Below, piece by piece: positions 1 to 11,083 of a stretch of DNA of 64,000 nucleotides. Origin of the DNA: Lunularia cruciata (Eukaryota; Streptophyta; Marchantiopsida; Lunulariales; Lunulariaceae); NCBI GenBank assembly GCA_948567375.1, contig OX419757.1:24236732-24300731 (forward strand), written 5' to 3'. The position numbers and the translations under genes were made by a program. The notes below the pieces were generated by a model that was not told the origin of the DNA, made no database searches, and worked only from the letters and a program-made list of their open reading frames with translations. Every line of letters begins with the position of its first letter. Position 1 is the first letter of the stretch.

Positions 1-785
1 GACCAGTTTTGAGATAGGAGGAGGTAGATATGAAGAGGTAGTTTGTCATTTTGGATCTACAGGTTCGTAACGTTGTTAGGAAGTAGTTTAGGAAGTTAGA
101 TAATTATCAAGAGCTTTGCCTATTTAAAGGAGTTTTTGCAGTAAAATGTTGTTCAGTTTTCAAATTCTTGAGAATAGATAAAGCAAAGTGATGTGAAGAA
201 GTGCTCGTCTCTTGAGCATAATTCCGAGTATCAATTCTATGTGTGTGCTTGTGATTGTTGAGAGAATAGTGTGTTTGCTGGATGTTGGATTCCACAACCT
301 TGATCTTTGTTTTTGTGGTTGATCCTGAGTGAAGTGCAATTGGAACAACGCCTTGATAGATCTAAGAGGAATTGTAGTGTTGGTAGTATTTTTGCTTTTG
401 TGAGTGTAGTGTTGAGTTGATATGAAGCAATTTTGATTGAGGAAGTTGTGCCTTCATTGGAGAGGTGGAACAAAATTATAAGGCAAAGTTGTCTTATAGT
501 GAAGTAGCCATTTTAGGGATGGACTGAATCATCACAATCAAGATTGTTTGGAAAGATTTGAATGATTTGTGATTATGGGTGACAAATTGTTGTGACAAGA
601 CTGCAAGTCAATGCTTGTTACTCTCTTTTGGGTGTAGTTTCTACCTAATAGATTAAAGAAGAAATCAAGAAGAACTACATTGTTACTTTGCTTTGTATTT
701 AACCATTTTTTACTTGTATCTATGCGGGAATGATCTTTACTTACCTTATTACCGCAAAAAAATTGATATTTGCCAAGTTGTCACA
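1..785 (+). mobile_element. Family Z element Z1, 3' end only (LTR-like)
   Basis: This is the right-hand end of a repeat that also ends copies B (8481-9274), A (10959-11755) and D (32815-33606). All four share the order: a GAAGAGG(C/T)AGATATGAAG-type start, a TATTTAAA-type box, a block around GAATAGATAAAGCAAAG, GGATTCCACA.CCTTGATCTT, and a CGCAAAA.TGATATTTG terminus finishing in GTTGTCACA. Everything upstream lies outside the window. It ends inside the integrase of the minus-strand Gypsy G1, so it is an insertion into that element. No credible protein is encoded here; the short reading frames are shadows. Confidence 0.75.
121..128 (+). promoter_or_regulatory. TATA-like box of Z1
   Basis: TATTTAAA, about 660 bp before the element end. 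The same box recurs at the same distance in copies A, B and D. That conservation makes it a likely core promoter rather than chance AT richness. Confidence 0.5.
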
Positions 786-786
786 A

Positions 787-1351
787 GCATCCAAACCTAG
801 TGATAATGTGTTCATAAAGAAATCTACCAACTTCATCTTCATTGTTGTTCCTCAATGATCTAGCCTCAACCCACTTGGTAACATAATCAATAACTACCAC
901 AATGTACCGAGTGTTCCTTGGAGTTCTATTAAGAAGACCTACAAAATTGATCCCCACTACAAGGTACTAGCAATGGAATTGATCTAAGTGGTAGAGTGCA
1001 AGTAAACTCTTTAGAAAAAGCCTGACAAACATGACAAGTTTTGCAATAATCTAGACAATCCTTGAAAATCCCCCTCCAATGATAACCTACATCTAGAATC
1101 TTGAAAGCAATCACCTTTATTGCAAAGTGTACTCCATACACTAAACCTTCATGAAACTCCTTTATGAGTAGAATAAACTCTTCCTTACCCACTTCTCTTT
1201 GAAGTACACCATTTTCTCCTTGGTGAAAAAGAATATCCTCCACCATTATGTATGGTCTAGATCTTGCTGCAAGGGCCTTCCTCTCCCTAGCATGCATCCC
1301 TTCTGGATAATTACCTCTTGTCACAAAATCCACAATCTCCTTGTACTCCAT
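787..1351 (-). pseudogene. G1 integrase: zinc-binding and start of core domain
   Basis: An open stretch at 1351-929 (minus) has the HHCC pattern of retroviral integrases: His at residues 67 and 75 and the Cys pair 106/109 in CKTCHVCQ. It continues in another frame into WGINFVGLLNRTPRNTRYIV and VVIDYVTKWVEARSL, the start of the catalytic core with its first Asp. The core is then cut by the family Z insertion at 785/786, so the later acidic residues are off-window or lost. It would have inserted element cDNA into chromosomes. Frameshifted and not functional. Confidence 0.8.
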
Positions 1352-1549
1352 TGGAACCTTTTTGAGTGATTGAGATTGTCATGAGTTCCTCATTTGGGAA
1401 GGAATCATCCATTGGCTCATCTGCGTCATGATCATAGGCCCTAGATAACAAACTTGCATTTGCATGTTTCTTCCTTGGCCTATCCTCAATGGTGTAGTCA
1501 TACTCAGACAAAAATATCATCACCTTGCGAGTCTCCTTTCCACATTAGA

Positions 1550-1890
1550 CTTGTTGAAGATGTACTTCAAAGCCTTGTGATCTGTGACAATGGTGGCTTT
1601 CCCTCCAATCAAGTAGTGTCTAAACTTCTTGAGACCAAAGATCACTCCCAACCCTTCTCTCTCCATGACATAGTAGTTCTTTTCTGCTGAAACTATCTGC
1701 CTATTAGTATAAGCTATTGGATGATCATGCCCATCTTGGTCTAATTTACTAAGAGTGCATCCTATAGCTACATTGGAAGCATTATTGTAGAGGATGAAAG
1801 GCTTACTCCAATCAAGTTTAGCAAGAACTGGAGGTACAACAAGGGATTGCTTGAGCTCCTCAAAAGCTTTGAGAGCCTCCTTGTACTAAA
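1550..1890 (-). pseudogene. G1 RNase H domain
   Basis: Minus-strand translation across several frames gives the LTR-retrotransposon RNase H signature: PFILYNNASNVAIGCTLSKL (Asp of the DAS motif replaced by Asn), HPIAYTNRQIVSAEKNYYVM, EREGLGVIFGLKKFRHYL and TIVTDHKALKYIF. It would degrade the RNA strand of the RNA-DNA hybrid. The lost catalytic Asp and the frame breaks make it a remnant. Confidence 0.75.
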
Positions 1891-1899
1891 AAATCACCA

Positions 1900-2592
1900 T
1901 TATTCTACATCCTTCTTCATGTAGATGGTCAATGCATAGGCCTTATTGGAAAATGAAAAGATGAACCTCCTATAGTACCCAACCATCTCCAATAATTGGC
2001 ATAACTTGGTCAAGCTCAAGTGTTGGTGGTTAGTGACTAGAATTGTGCCACTATGGTTTGATGGCCCAATCCTCAAGTACCCTTTGTGCCATTGATCAAT
2101 TGTGTGTGCTTCTCTCAACCATGGCCTCCCAAGAAACAAATCATAGCTCAAATCCTTCAAGACTTGGAAAGTCATGAGATTTTGAACTCCCATAACTGAA
2201 ACTACTACCTTATCCATCATCCCAACTGATCAAACTTGGTGCTTGTTTGCCATGCTCACCACAAATGTTGAAGGTCTAGAGGGTATCATACCCAACTTCT
2301 TTATCAACCTTTTTGACCTGGCATTCATTGCTGATTCTCCATCAACCAATGCATCCTTGATGTTGTGACCATTCACTCTCACATCAATCTTGGAGGCATA
2401 TTCAAAAGCCTCCCATGGTGTTGGTTTGGCATCCACCACCCCTATTGATATTGGACCTTTTGCCTTCTTATTTCTCTTGCTCCTTGTAGAACTCAAACCC
2501 CCTCTAAACTCCTTTCTCAAGTTAGGTTTCAAAGCAATCAGTTGACCTACAATGATGTTAGCCTTGTGACTACCAAATATCCTCCAACACAT
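1900..2592 (-). pseudogene. G1 protease joined to a stub of reverse transcriptase
   Basis: The 2592-2230 frame has the protease active-site region ALVDGESAMN (residues 81-90; families usually have DSG or DGG here). The next frame (2220-1900) carries the protease C-terminal motif YDLFLGRPWL. About 100 bp later it reads LLEMVGYYRRFI, which belongs to the end of an RT. The roughly 200 residues of palm and fingers that should lie between are absent, so an internal deletion fused the two. The order and motifs are of the Gypsy type. Confidence 0.75.
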
Positions 2593-2853
2593 TGTAGTTC
2601 TATTGTTGCATTGAAATCAAGAAATCCTCCAACCCCAACTTCTTCCTTGGAGTCTTGGTTGTTGATGGTTTTGAGGTGTGAGTACTCTTAGTAGACATAA
2701 GAGTATCTTTGCTAGGAGTAAATCCTTGAGAAGAGTGAACATCCTCTACAAAACAAGTTCTCATCTTCTCTTGTGCCAAAAGCTCTAAATTAAGACCCTT
2801 AGAGTTTTAGCACTCTCCATTCTCATACATGCTCTCAACCATATCTAAAGATG

Positions 2854-3841
2854 CTATCCCCTTACCTTTGTTTGATTAGGAGCCACTTGGGTTTCACTAC
2901 CTCCCTCTTTCCCTCTATTAACTCCCTCATAACCCCTTCCTCCATGGTAAGTAGAGTTTGGACAATTCCTTTGGATATGGCCTCTTCCTCCACAATCAAA
3001 ACAATTTCTATCATTGAAATTGATGGCTGGTTGACCTCCTCTATATGGATATTTTTTATAACTCCAAGGCCCTCTCCCTAAATTCTGATCCACCTCTCTC
3101 TTCTCCCATAGTTGTACTACATTGATCTTGAGATCAGCAAGTTAATTTGTGATGATTTGAAGTGGATCTTTTGGTGGAGGTGCAAGAACTGGAGCAACTA
3201 CTACTTGTGGTACAACCCTTGCCACCAAAGTATCAGAAGTTCTACCATACTTGTATCCTTGAGGAGTTGCACAACCTCCTTCATCACCAAATCACTCTCA
3301 TCCCCTTCCAAACTCTCCTCTCTATGAATTACAATCTTCATACCTTCAACCTAGCAAGAAGGTTTCTCATATCTCACCTTACTTCTAATTTGAGGTCTCA
3401 ACACTCCCACAAAATTCTTGGTGAGCATGGCTCCTATGCCAATCATAGAGTCTCCATATCATCCTCACCCTTCCTCAATACTATGCAAAATCTAGACTCT
3501 AGCATCTCCACTCTTTCTACATTGACTCTTACTTTCTCTCTATCTCCTTGCTTGAGAAAGGTAACCTCACTCATCAATCTCTCATAACTCTCATCTAGAA
3601 GAAAGCTCTTAATGAGTGCAAAGTCAAACTTCCCAAGACTCTTCTTGTCCATCTCTCCTCTTTCTTTTTTGGTATTTTGATTCATACCATGTAAGTGCTG
3701 CATCCTTAAAGAATCAGGTAATAATGAGGCCCACTCATTCTTCCTCCTCTTATTCTTTCCTATGAAAGCTCTATTGAAGTCTCTCACAAAGGCCTCCACA
3801 AGTTCTCCATCCTTGCCAAAGAAAACCGGAAGTTTTGTCAT
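2854..3841 (-). pseudogene. G1 gag with CCHC zinc knuckle
   Basis: The frame at 3841-3443 (132 aa) begins MTKLPVFFGKDGELVEAFVR and continues with a helical, charged stretch typical of a plant retrotransposon capsid. A later frame (3093-2854) holds a perfect CCHC nucleocapsid knuckle at 3003-2962 (CFDCGGRGHIQRNC) in a Gly/Arg/Tyr-rich context. Gag packages element RNA. About 350 bp between the two parts is readable only with frame changes. Confidence 0.75.
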
Positions 3842-3854
3842 CTTAGCCCCTCAA

Positions 3855-3914
3855 TATTTTTTTTTCTCTCAAATTTTTTTCTCTCAAATTTTTTTCTCTT
3901 TTTTTCTCTCTCTA
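3855..3914. repeat. T-rich tandem repeat (CTCTCAAATTTTTTT)n
   Basis: About 60 bp of pyrimidine-rich sequence in which a 15-17 bp unit repeats, ending in (CT)n. It sits immediately upstream of the G1 gag start on the minus strand, where it reads as a purine-rich leader. Confidence 0.7.
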
Positions 3915-4080
3915 TAACTAATAGAGTATGAACATGACTAACACCATTTGAGAGTAATACACCCTAGGGAAAGAAAAGGTTCAAGTTAATCCAAGATTTC
4001 TGTAGCAACATCAAATCCTAGAGTGCATATTAATCAAACCCTAATGGATACTTTATCCATAAGTTGAAAGATTATCTCCA

Positions 4081-4420
4081 TCACCAATCTTGAGAACTAG
4101 ATAATGAAGGTGGTAGTAGTTTTGTAGCTGTACTAAGACTCTGTCTAAGGTACTTCACCAAAGTCTCCAAAAGTGCTTTTACTCCATTATACTCATGCCT
4201 TTTTGGAAGTCCTTCCACTCCACAAACCTCACACAACTCCTTGGTCTTAGATCTTCTCCCTCCCAATCTTGGTGAAGAAGTTCCAACATGCAAACCCAAG
4301 TCAAGTAAGACTCTCCTTTCCCTCAATCTCTTGCTCTCAAAGGTCAATGGACATGAAATTGCTTTATGTCTCTTCTCTCTACATAAAAAACACTTAGATT
4401 CACTCTTTCCTCCAAGTGGT
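4081..4420 (-). pseudogene. Second gag-like fragment with CCHC knuckle
   Basis: Minus-strand sequence at 4392-4351 encodes CFLCREKRHKAISC, a complete C-x2-C-x4-H-x4-C knuckle. It is followed by an 88-residue basic frame (4347-4081) with a CEVCGVEG motif and a predicted helix. The knuckle type is the nucleocapsid of a plant Gypsy element, but it differs from that of G1, so this is probably a fragment of another element or a diverged G1 leader. No protease or pol follows it. The relation to G1 is inferred only from the shared strand. Confidence 0.5.
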
Positions 4421-5100
4421 GTAGGTTTTTGGATCCTCTCAACACTCTCTTCAAATTCTATTCTAAACTCTCTTTTCTTCTAATCCACCCCTACAATCAC
4501 CTCAAACCCTTGAGGAACCTTTCAAAGCCTCAAATTCCACTCTTGGTGACCCTCCATGTTCCCAAAATGAGTCTAAACACTCAAACATGCTTTTGATGCT
4601 CTCACACTCCTCATCATGAGATCTCAACTTTAGAAAATTGGCCCTTCCTCACAATGACACTCAAATCTCTCAACTAGTATGTCAAAATCCCCTAAAATAT
4701 TGCACACTTGATGACAACTCCAGGATATCCTTCTTTGAAAAATTTTAGATCGTCTCATCAAGCCATTTGGCCTAGGCACCTTTCTATTCAGCATACATAT
4801 TTCAGATTTGGTTTGACAACTACTCCCCTCACTTTAAAAACTCATATTTCTCTATGCAAGAAACATCTCCCTCAAATTTCTATGCCAAAACATAGAAGAC
4901 AATGCACTGAATTTTTTTGAAAAGTTTCAAATAATCCATTGAAAATTGAAGAAATGGTAGGTTTTGTACAATTTTCTAGAGAGCATGCAGTTGCATGAGT
5001 TGTTTACCCTATCAACTTTCAAAAATTCTAGCTTAGTGTGCATAGTAGCTCCCACAATGATTTCAAGTGTGCTCATTGAAAGGTAACCCAAAATCTGCAA
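4421..5100. other. Unassigned AT-rich DNA
   Basis: No recognisable domain, RNA gene or clear repeat. Short reading frames here have no family-like motif. Probably decayed transposon leader or LTR. Confidence 0.4.
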
Positions 5101-5349
5101 TCCACATGGACATATTCCACTAAGCATGTGATCTTATCTTGACCCAACCACTAAGTCAAGGATTCCTTCACATGGACTATCCTTGGACTATAGAAGAATC
5201 CAAAACAAAAAGGCTTCCGAGCCCAAGAGTTCTCAACTTTTTCATCAAAGCCAAACACTTAGGAATAATACCAAGTCAACACACTAGAATCCAAAATAGT
5301 AGTGTTCATCTTTTCTACTTCCTCTAAAGTAAGGTCTCCTCTACCTTAG
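5101..5349 (-). repeat. R2' repeat, left part (LTR-like, split by copy A)
   Basis: The sequence is the reverse complement of the first half of the R2 unit at 49230-49970: both hold ATCTTATCTTGACCCAACCA and AAGGATTCCTTCACATGG. It stops at 5349 and resumes at 11756, the gap being family Z copy A. Homology to R2 begins near 5100; left of that the two copies differ. Confidence 0.7.
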
Positions 5350-5799
5350 TGTGGTACCCACATTTTTGTTTCTTTTCTTATTTTTGACAAAGAAGTATCC
5401 AGAAGAAGTCAAATTGCGCCTATATGGTACAAGAAGGCAAAGAAAGGTCTCCTCGGGTTGTAACCCAAGGTAAAATGACTGCATGTCAGAAGGCGAGGTA
5501 TTTGGAATTGCACTATCAGCATACAACCCAAAGTAAGGCGTCTTTCTCTTGGGGGTGCTCAACCCAAGGCAAGGACAATGTAACAACTTTCCTTTAGGGT
5601 GAGACATTCAAGAAGGTACCGCTCACAAAAACAGCAGCCATACACGTGAGGGAAAATTGACAATGATAGGAGCATGCAAGCGGTGTGATTTCTTGGTAGA
5701 AACTCAAAGTGAAGAAAGATGGAGAAGGCACGCCACTATAAAATTTGGGCTAGAGATGAAGCAATGACAAGTAATTTTCCATCACCGTTAAGAAGTTGT

Positions 5800-6664
5800 C
5801 CTATGGGAGATTGTGGGAAGGGAAATGTAGTCAAAGATGCACTGGTGTGTTGAGAGGAAGTCAAGAGAGTAGGTCCGGAAATCAATAGGAAGAATAGCTC
5901 CCAACCCAGAGTAGAAGAGAGAAAGATGGGAGGTGAGAAGAACAACTCGGAATTTGCAATGAGAAATCATCCAATTCGGAGGTTAGATGTGATAACAAGA
6001 ATCAAGGTCTTGAGCAGGCTTTGGATCACATTCTGGGCATGGAACAAGAATGTAAGTTTTCTAGGTTTCATGACTTAAATCATCAAGAGTAGATGTCTCG
6101 ATGGCCCTAAGAGAGAAGGGAAGAGAGGAAATCCAGCTTGATAGAGAGAGTTGGATTAAAGATTAGTACTGAAAAGAGAAGCAACTGCAGAGCATGGTCC
6201 ACATTCTTGGGGAAGGGAGAAGTAGTTGAAGAAATCCAAGAAGTGAGAGATGCATTCTCTTTGAAGTGCACAAAGAATGGCAACAAAGTGGAGAGCTATA
6301 AAGATCTTGTGAGGAGAGGTATTGTAAGTGCGCTAATGGTGATCTTGAAGCCAGAGAGAATGACCAATATGATATAACAACAAGTGGTGTTCTTTCACAA
6401 GATGTTTGCAAGAGAGCCAATCAATTGGGCAAAGTGTTTTCACCAACGTGCAAAATAGATGGTGTGGAATTTGCAAGACGAGATGCCTCTACATTACATT
6501 GTGTCATTTGCAGCCTATTTCTATTTGGAGCTGAACTTCCTCAATGCGGCAGTGATACACAAGATGGTGTCACACTTCCATCCCAATTTGAGAAGAGATG
6601 TTGATGCAGAGAAGCAATAGTACATCTTGTAAATCAAGAGTAGTGATAAGTACTATGCACATAC
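5800..6664 (+). pseudogene. Family Z protein, N-terminal part, copy A
   Basis: Corresponds to D 30430-31130. Conserved blocks despite stops: LDVITRIKVLSRLWITFWAW then NVSFLGF (D: LEVVVRIKVLKRLYITFLAW), and later, in another frame, a block aligned with D's TMQQVVFFHQMFAGEVVDWA and the aromatic stretch FTAHFYFGLN. I do not recognise the domain. It is interrupted by copy B at 6669/6670 and continues after 9274. Confidence 0.5.
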
Positions 6665-6896
6665 AAGGTTGTGGTGCCCACATTTTTTTGTTTTTTCAAA
6701 ATAAAGAAGAAGAAGTATATAGAGAAGTTGGATTGCGCCTGTATGGCCAAAGAAGGCAAAGAAAAGAGTCTTCGGGATGAAACCCAAAGTAAAGTGACTT
6801 TGGTTCATAAGGCAAAGTACTCGGAAATGCCCTGTCAGCATACAACCCAAAGTAAATTGTCTTTGTATTGGGGGGGAGCTCAACTCAAGGTGAAGT

Positions 6897-8480
6897 ATGG
6901 TGGTAATCAAGTCGGAGGACGAAGACTCAGAAGGAGATGCCGAGCTCAAGACTGAAGACTCGGAACACAAGGAGGAGCCTGAGCTAACACTGCAGAGTGG
7001 AGATATGAGTAGCAATAGCGATGAAGGGGGAGAAATGACATCAGCACCAGCGGCTGAAGAATACAAAGAAGAAGAAGTGCAAGCAGAAATTGAAACCAAA
7101 GATAATACACAACTGGAAGACGAAGTAATGGTGCCCAAAGAGAAGAAGACCGCAGTGCAGTGAGGAGTTTGCTCGAGACGTAAGGCAAAGTGTGAAGTGG
7201 AGCCAAGTAAGGTAAAAGAAGAGGTAAGTGAAAGCTCGGGAAGTGAGGCGTCGATTCCGATACAAAGACTACAAAGAACAAGGTGAGTAGCGGATGAACA
7301 CAAAGTACGAAGAGAAGTGGCCACGCAAGAAGAAGTGATACCAAGCAATGGAGTGGAGTACTTGCGGGATGTGGTATGTCCTCTACTGGTAAAGATGGAG
7401 TACAAGAAGAAGGAGATGCAGTCGACTTGTCCAAAGGTAAAGACTATATTGTAGGTATTGACCAGATTAGAAGAAGAAAACTCGGAGTTGAAGAAGAGTA
7501 TAACCCGAGGTGAGGAGGAAAGGGAAGTGCTGCAAGCGGAGGCAGTGGTGAGAAGTCAGGTAATTGAAGACCTGAAGAGAGAAGTCAGTTATCAAGAGGA
7601 TCTTGTGAAGAAGAGTGGCATAGCAAGGGAGAGACAAGTAGCGGAGTATGAGATCTTGAAGCAGCAGTTTGCTGATTCCAGAGTAGAAGTAATCCATGCT
7701 ATGGCGAGAGTAGTTGCAAAGGATCAAGAGCTCGATAGGGTGATTGAGAGTGTCGAGGAGAAGAAGCAACTCTGGCAACAAGAGTTGGCGGCACGATATA
7801 GAGAAGGAGACTGATTACAAGAGTTACTTCGTAATCAAGAGGAGAAGGTTGTCCAGAAGGAGAAGGAGAAGGAGTCGGTGAAAGCCGAGTTCGAGGCGGA
7901 GTTGGCAATGTACCGAGAGGATTGGCTCGCAGATTGTGAATGTGAGAGAAAGACAAGATTGGAGCCATTGAAGGAGATACTCCTCCAAATGAATGCAATG
8001 TTAAGTACAGAAGCCAGCATTCGAATTGAAGAGACAAGGCTGCACGAGTTGAAGTTGTTGGTGCATGAGACAAGGCAAAGACAAGCGAAGGATACAGATA
8101 TGAATGCCTTGTTGATGAGTCTCAGAACTTGTGTAGACAGGAAGATCTTAGAGGTAGAAGATAATATTGCGATTAGATTAGACTTAGTGAAAATAGAAAT
8201 AGAAAAGCTTCGGAAAGATGTTAGAGCAAAACCCGAAGTAGATAAAATAGGAGTACAAATGTCTTCGGAATTACCGGTGGAGACATTAGAGAAGAGTAGG
8301 TCGGGAGATAAGGAGTTAGATAGATTACCCACTAGTAGAATTTCAGATTAGGAAAGAGAATTACTGGATTTGGTAGAAGGAGAAGAAGATATAAGACCCG
8401 AGGAAAGAGTAATAGGAAGTAAAATTACTTTGGGTTCAGGTTTGAAAGCCGATGACAAAGTAGACATCGGATTGGAGTAG
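6897..8480 (+). pseudogene. Family Z protein, central and coiled-coil part, copy B
   Basis: Nearly continuous coding over three frames (6897-7163, 7458-7814, 7878-8351). An acidic Glu/Asp/Ser-rich segment is followed by about 300 residues of heptad-like Glu/Lys/Leu coiled coil, including ELKLLVHETRQRQAKD and MNALLMSL. The end EVDIGLE-like motif (here DKVDIGLE, stop at 8478-8480) is shared with A and D. No signal peptide, membrane span or enzyme motif is visible. The long Ser/Leu-rich frames on the opposite strand are shadows of this Lys/Glu coiled coil. Confidence 0.55.
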
Positions 8481-8596
8481 TAACAGATTTGAGATTTGAA
8501 GAGGTAGATATGAAGGGATGCATTGTCATTTCAGATCTGCAGGTTAGAAGACTTGTTGTAGAACGGTATATTTGTTAGAACTGTTGATTTGTTCAC

Positions 8597-8604
8597 TATT
8601 TAAG
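8597..8604 (+). promoter_or_regulatory. TATA-like box of copy B
   Basis: TATTTAAG, 678 bp before the element end and about 115 bp after the stop codon of the reading frame. Position conserved with A, D and Z1. Confidence 0.5.
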
Positions 8605-9290
8605 AGTGGCATTCGCAGTCTTATGTTGTTCAGTGCTCAAAATTTCTGAGAATAGATAAAGCAAAGTGTTGTGAAGTAGTGCTCGTCGCTTGAGCTTGAT
8701 TCCGAGTATCATCTTTGCAATTGTGTTTGTGAGTGTGTGAAGAAATTCAAAGTGCAAGTCAGAGTGTTTGTTGGATATTGGATTCCACAGCCTTGATCTT
8801 CATTTTGTGAGTTTGATCCTGAGTGAAGTGCAATCAAAGCAATGCCTTGACAGATCGGAGAGGAATTGTAGTGTTGGTAGTATTCTGCATTTGTGAGTGC
8901 AGTGCAAAGTTAATGTGAAGCAATTTAGATCAAGGAAGTTGTACTTTCAGTAGAAGGGCGGACCACAATTCTGAGGTGAATTCATGTTGCAGTGAAGTGC
9001 CGTTTTCGGGAGAGCCTGAATCATCACAATCAAGATTGTTTGGAAAGATTTGATGGATTTGTGATTATGGAGTGTTAATTTGTGACAAGACTGCAAATCA
9101 ATGCTTGTTACTCTCTTCTGGGTGTGGTTTCTACCTTAGAGATTAAAGATGCAACCAAGAAGAACTACATGTTACTATTTGACTTTGTATTTGGAGATTT
9201 TTGACTCGTATCTCTGCGAGAATGAACTTTACTTACTCGATTACAGCAAAAGTGATATTTGTCATGTTGTCACAAGGGTAGAGCATGTGG

Positions 9291-10958
9291 GTGAAGGTAA
9301 ACACTCCAAAGTCAAAGGAGAGGAGTTGACAAGGAGAGGAAGAAGAAGTAGCGGCAGCAAGACCTTGGAAAGCTAGAAAGGTGAACCCAAGGAGAGATTT
9401 GGTGGTAATTGTATCATTGGGCAAAGAGTCAAAAGGAGAGGCCAAGTGCAAGGAAGAAGATTTGGAGAAGGAAGAAGAACCTGAGTTCACACTACATAGT
9501 GCGGACACAAGAAGCGATAGCAATGATGGAGTAGAGATGTAGTTGGTACCCAAAGTGGAGGAAGTAAAGATGGAGACGGAAGAAGGAGGTGACCCAAGAA
9601 CCAAAGACAAGGTTCCAGAGCAAGAGGACAAGAGGGTGACTATTCAAAGAGGAGTCTGCTCTTAAAGGAAGGCAAAGTATGAAGCAAGACCAAGGAAGTT
9701 AAGAGAAGTGGAGAGTGGAAGTTTGAGGAGCAAAGAATCCATTCCCATAAGGCAATTGCGGCTAAGGAAACAAGTATCAAGAGAAGAAGAGGAGAAGAGG
9801 GAGCCAAGTACACAAGTTGAGGTAACCCCGAGTGAAGGAGTGGAGTATTTGCAAGAGATTCTGTGCCTGTTGTTAGTAAAGTTGGAGCACAAAAGAAGGA
9901 CATGTAGTCAAAGTGTTCGGAGGTGAAGATTGTATTGGAGGTGTTAGCAAGATTAGAAGAAGAGAAATTGGAATTGAATAAGAGTGTAATTCAAGGTGAG
10001 GAAGAGAGGGAAGTACTATGAAGTAGATGCAGTAGTACAAAATCAAGTAATCAAGAACTTGAAGAAGGAAGTGGAGAGTAGAGAAAGAATAATAGAGCAG
10101 AATGACATAGCAAGAGAAGGACAAGTAGCGGAGAATGAGATATTGAAATAGCAATTTGCTAATTTGCAACTTGAGATTATTCTTGCTATGGTGAGGGTAG
10201 CAGAGAAGGAGCAAGAGCTCGATAGGATGATGGAGAGTGTGGAGGAGAAGAAGCAACTCTGGCAAAGGGAGTTGACGGTGAGATATAGAGAAGAAGAAAG
10301 ACTGAGAGAGTTACTTCGTAATCTAGAGGGGAAGATTGTGCAAAAGGAGAAGGAGAAGGAAATAGTGAAAGCTGAGTTTGAGGTAGAACTAGCAATGTAC
10401 AAAGAAGACCGGCTTGCAGATCGAGAACTTGAGAGAAGAATGAGACTAGAGCTATGGAAGGAGATTGTGATGAAGATGAACGTGATGCTGAGTATAGAAG
10501 CCAGCGTGCAAATTGAAGAGAAAAGACTGCATGAGTTGAAGTTGTTGGTGCAGGAGACAAGGAAGAGAAATGCAAAGGATAAAGATTTGAATGCCTTGCT
10601 TATTAGTCTCTGAACTTTTGTAGATAGGAAGATATCAGAAGTAGAAAATAATATCACGATTAGATTAGATTTAGTGAAGCTAGAGATAGATAAACTTTGG
10701 AAGGATGTGAGAGCGCAACCCAAAGTAGATGGCGTAGGAGTGTAGATATCTTTAGAATTACCATCAGAGGCATTAGAGAAGAGTGGGTTGAGAGATAAGG
10801 AGTTAGATAGATTACCCACTAGTGTAATTGTAGATCAGAGTAAAGAAGTGTTAGAATTGGTAGAGAAATTAGGAGTTGTGAAACCCAAGGATAGTGTTGT
10901 GTGCAAAGTTACTTCAGGATTGGAAGCCGAGGAAGAAGTAGACATCGGATTGGAGTAG
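9291..10958 (+). pseudogene. Family Z protein, C-terminal part, copy A
   Basis: Resumes the frame of copy A after nested copy B. A basic/acidic linker (KEEDLEKEEEPEFTLHSAD-like) leads to a long coiled coil at about 9930-10613, with ELKLLVQETRKRNAKD and LNALLISL, and the terminal EVDIGLE then TAG at 10956-10958. Several stops and at least two frameshifts. It pairs with the N-terminal segment at 5800-6664. Confidence 0.5.
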
Positions 10959-11075
10959 TAATAGTTTTGACATTTGAAGAGGCAGATATGAAGAGGTGCA
11001 TTGTCATTTTGGATCTATAGGTAGGAATAGTTGTTAGGAAACGGTATAATTGTTAGTAACTATCAATTGCTTCAC

Positions 11076-11083
11076 TACTTAAG
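11076..11083 (+). promoter_or_regulatory. TATA-like box of copy A
   Basis: TACTTAAG, 680 bp before the element end; the first T-T of the box seen in B and D has mutated to T-A-C. Confidence 0.4.

Larger units (their letters stand above)
786..3841 (-). mobile_element. G1: decayed Ty3/Gypsy retrotransposon
   Basis: Read on the minus strand the order is gag (3841-3443), CCHC knuckle (about 2980), aspartic protease (about 2340), a stub of reverse transcriptase (about 2000), RNase H (1870-1550), then integrase zinc-binding and core domains (1351-787). Protease, RT, RNase H, integrase is the Ty3/Gypsy order. Stops and frameshifts occur in every domain, and most of the RT has been lost by an internal deletion. 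The left side is cut by the insertion of family Z copy Z1. No LTR of G1 is recognised inside the window. Confidence 0.8.
6670..9274 (+). mobile_element. Family Z copy B, nested in copy A (2.6 kb, internally deleted)
   Basis: Starts TGTGGTGCCCACA and ends GTTGTCACA, flanked by AAGGT (6665-6669) and AGGGT (9275-9279), a 5-bp duplication with one mismatch. It has the same leader as A (a GGATTGCGCCTGTATGG-type block, then AACCCAAAGTAAA). It then jumps at about 6895 directly to the acidic central region, so roughly 1.15 kb of N-terminal coding sequence is missing relative to A and D. TATA-like box at 8597 and a conserved 3' region follow. Confidence 0.8.

Noticed and set aside
6653-7405. 250-codon minus-strand open frame, the second longest in the window
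   Set aside because: It is Ser/Leu/Thr-rich because it is the antisense of the Lys/Glu/Ser-rich family Z coding region; no motif, and it crosses the start of copy B.
10043-10819. 258-codon minus-strand open frame
   Set aside because: Antisense shadow of the family Z coiled coil in copy A; similar antisense frames occur at 7835-8332 in copy B.
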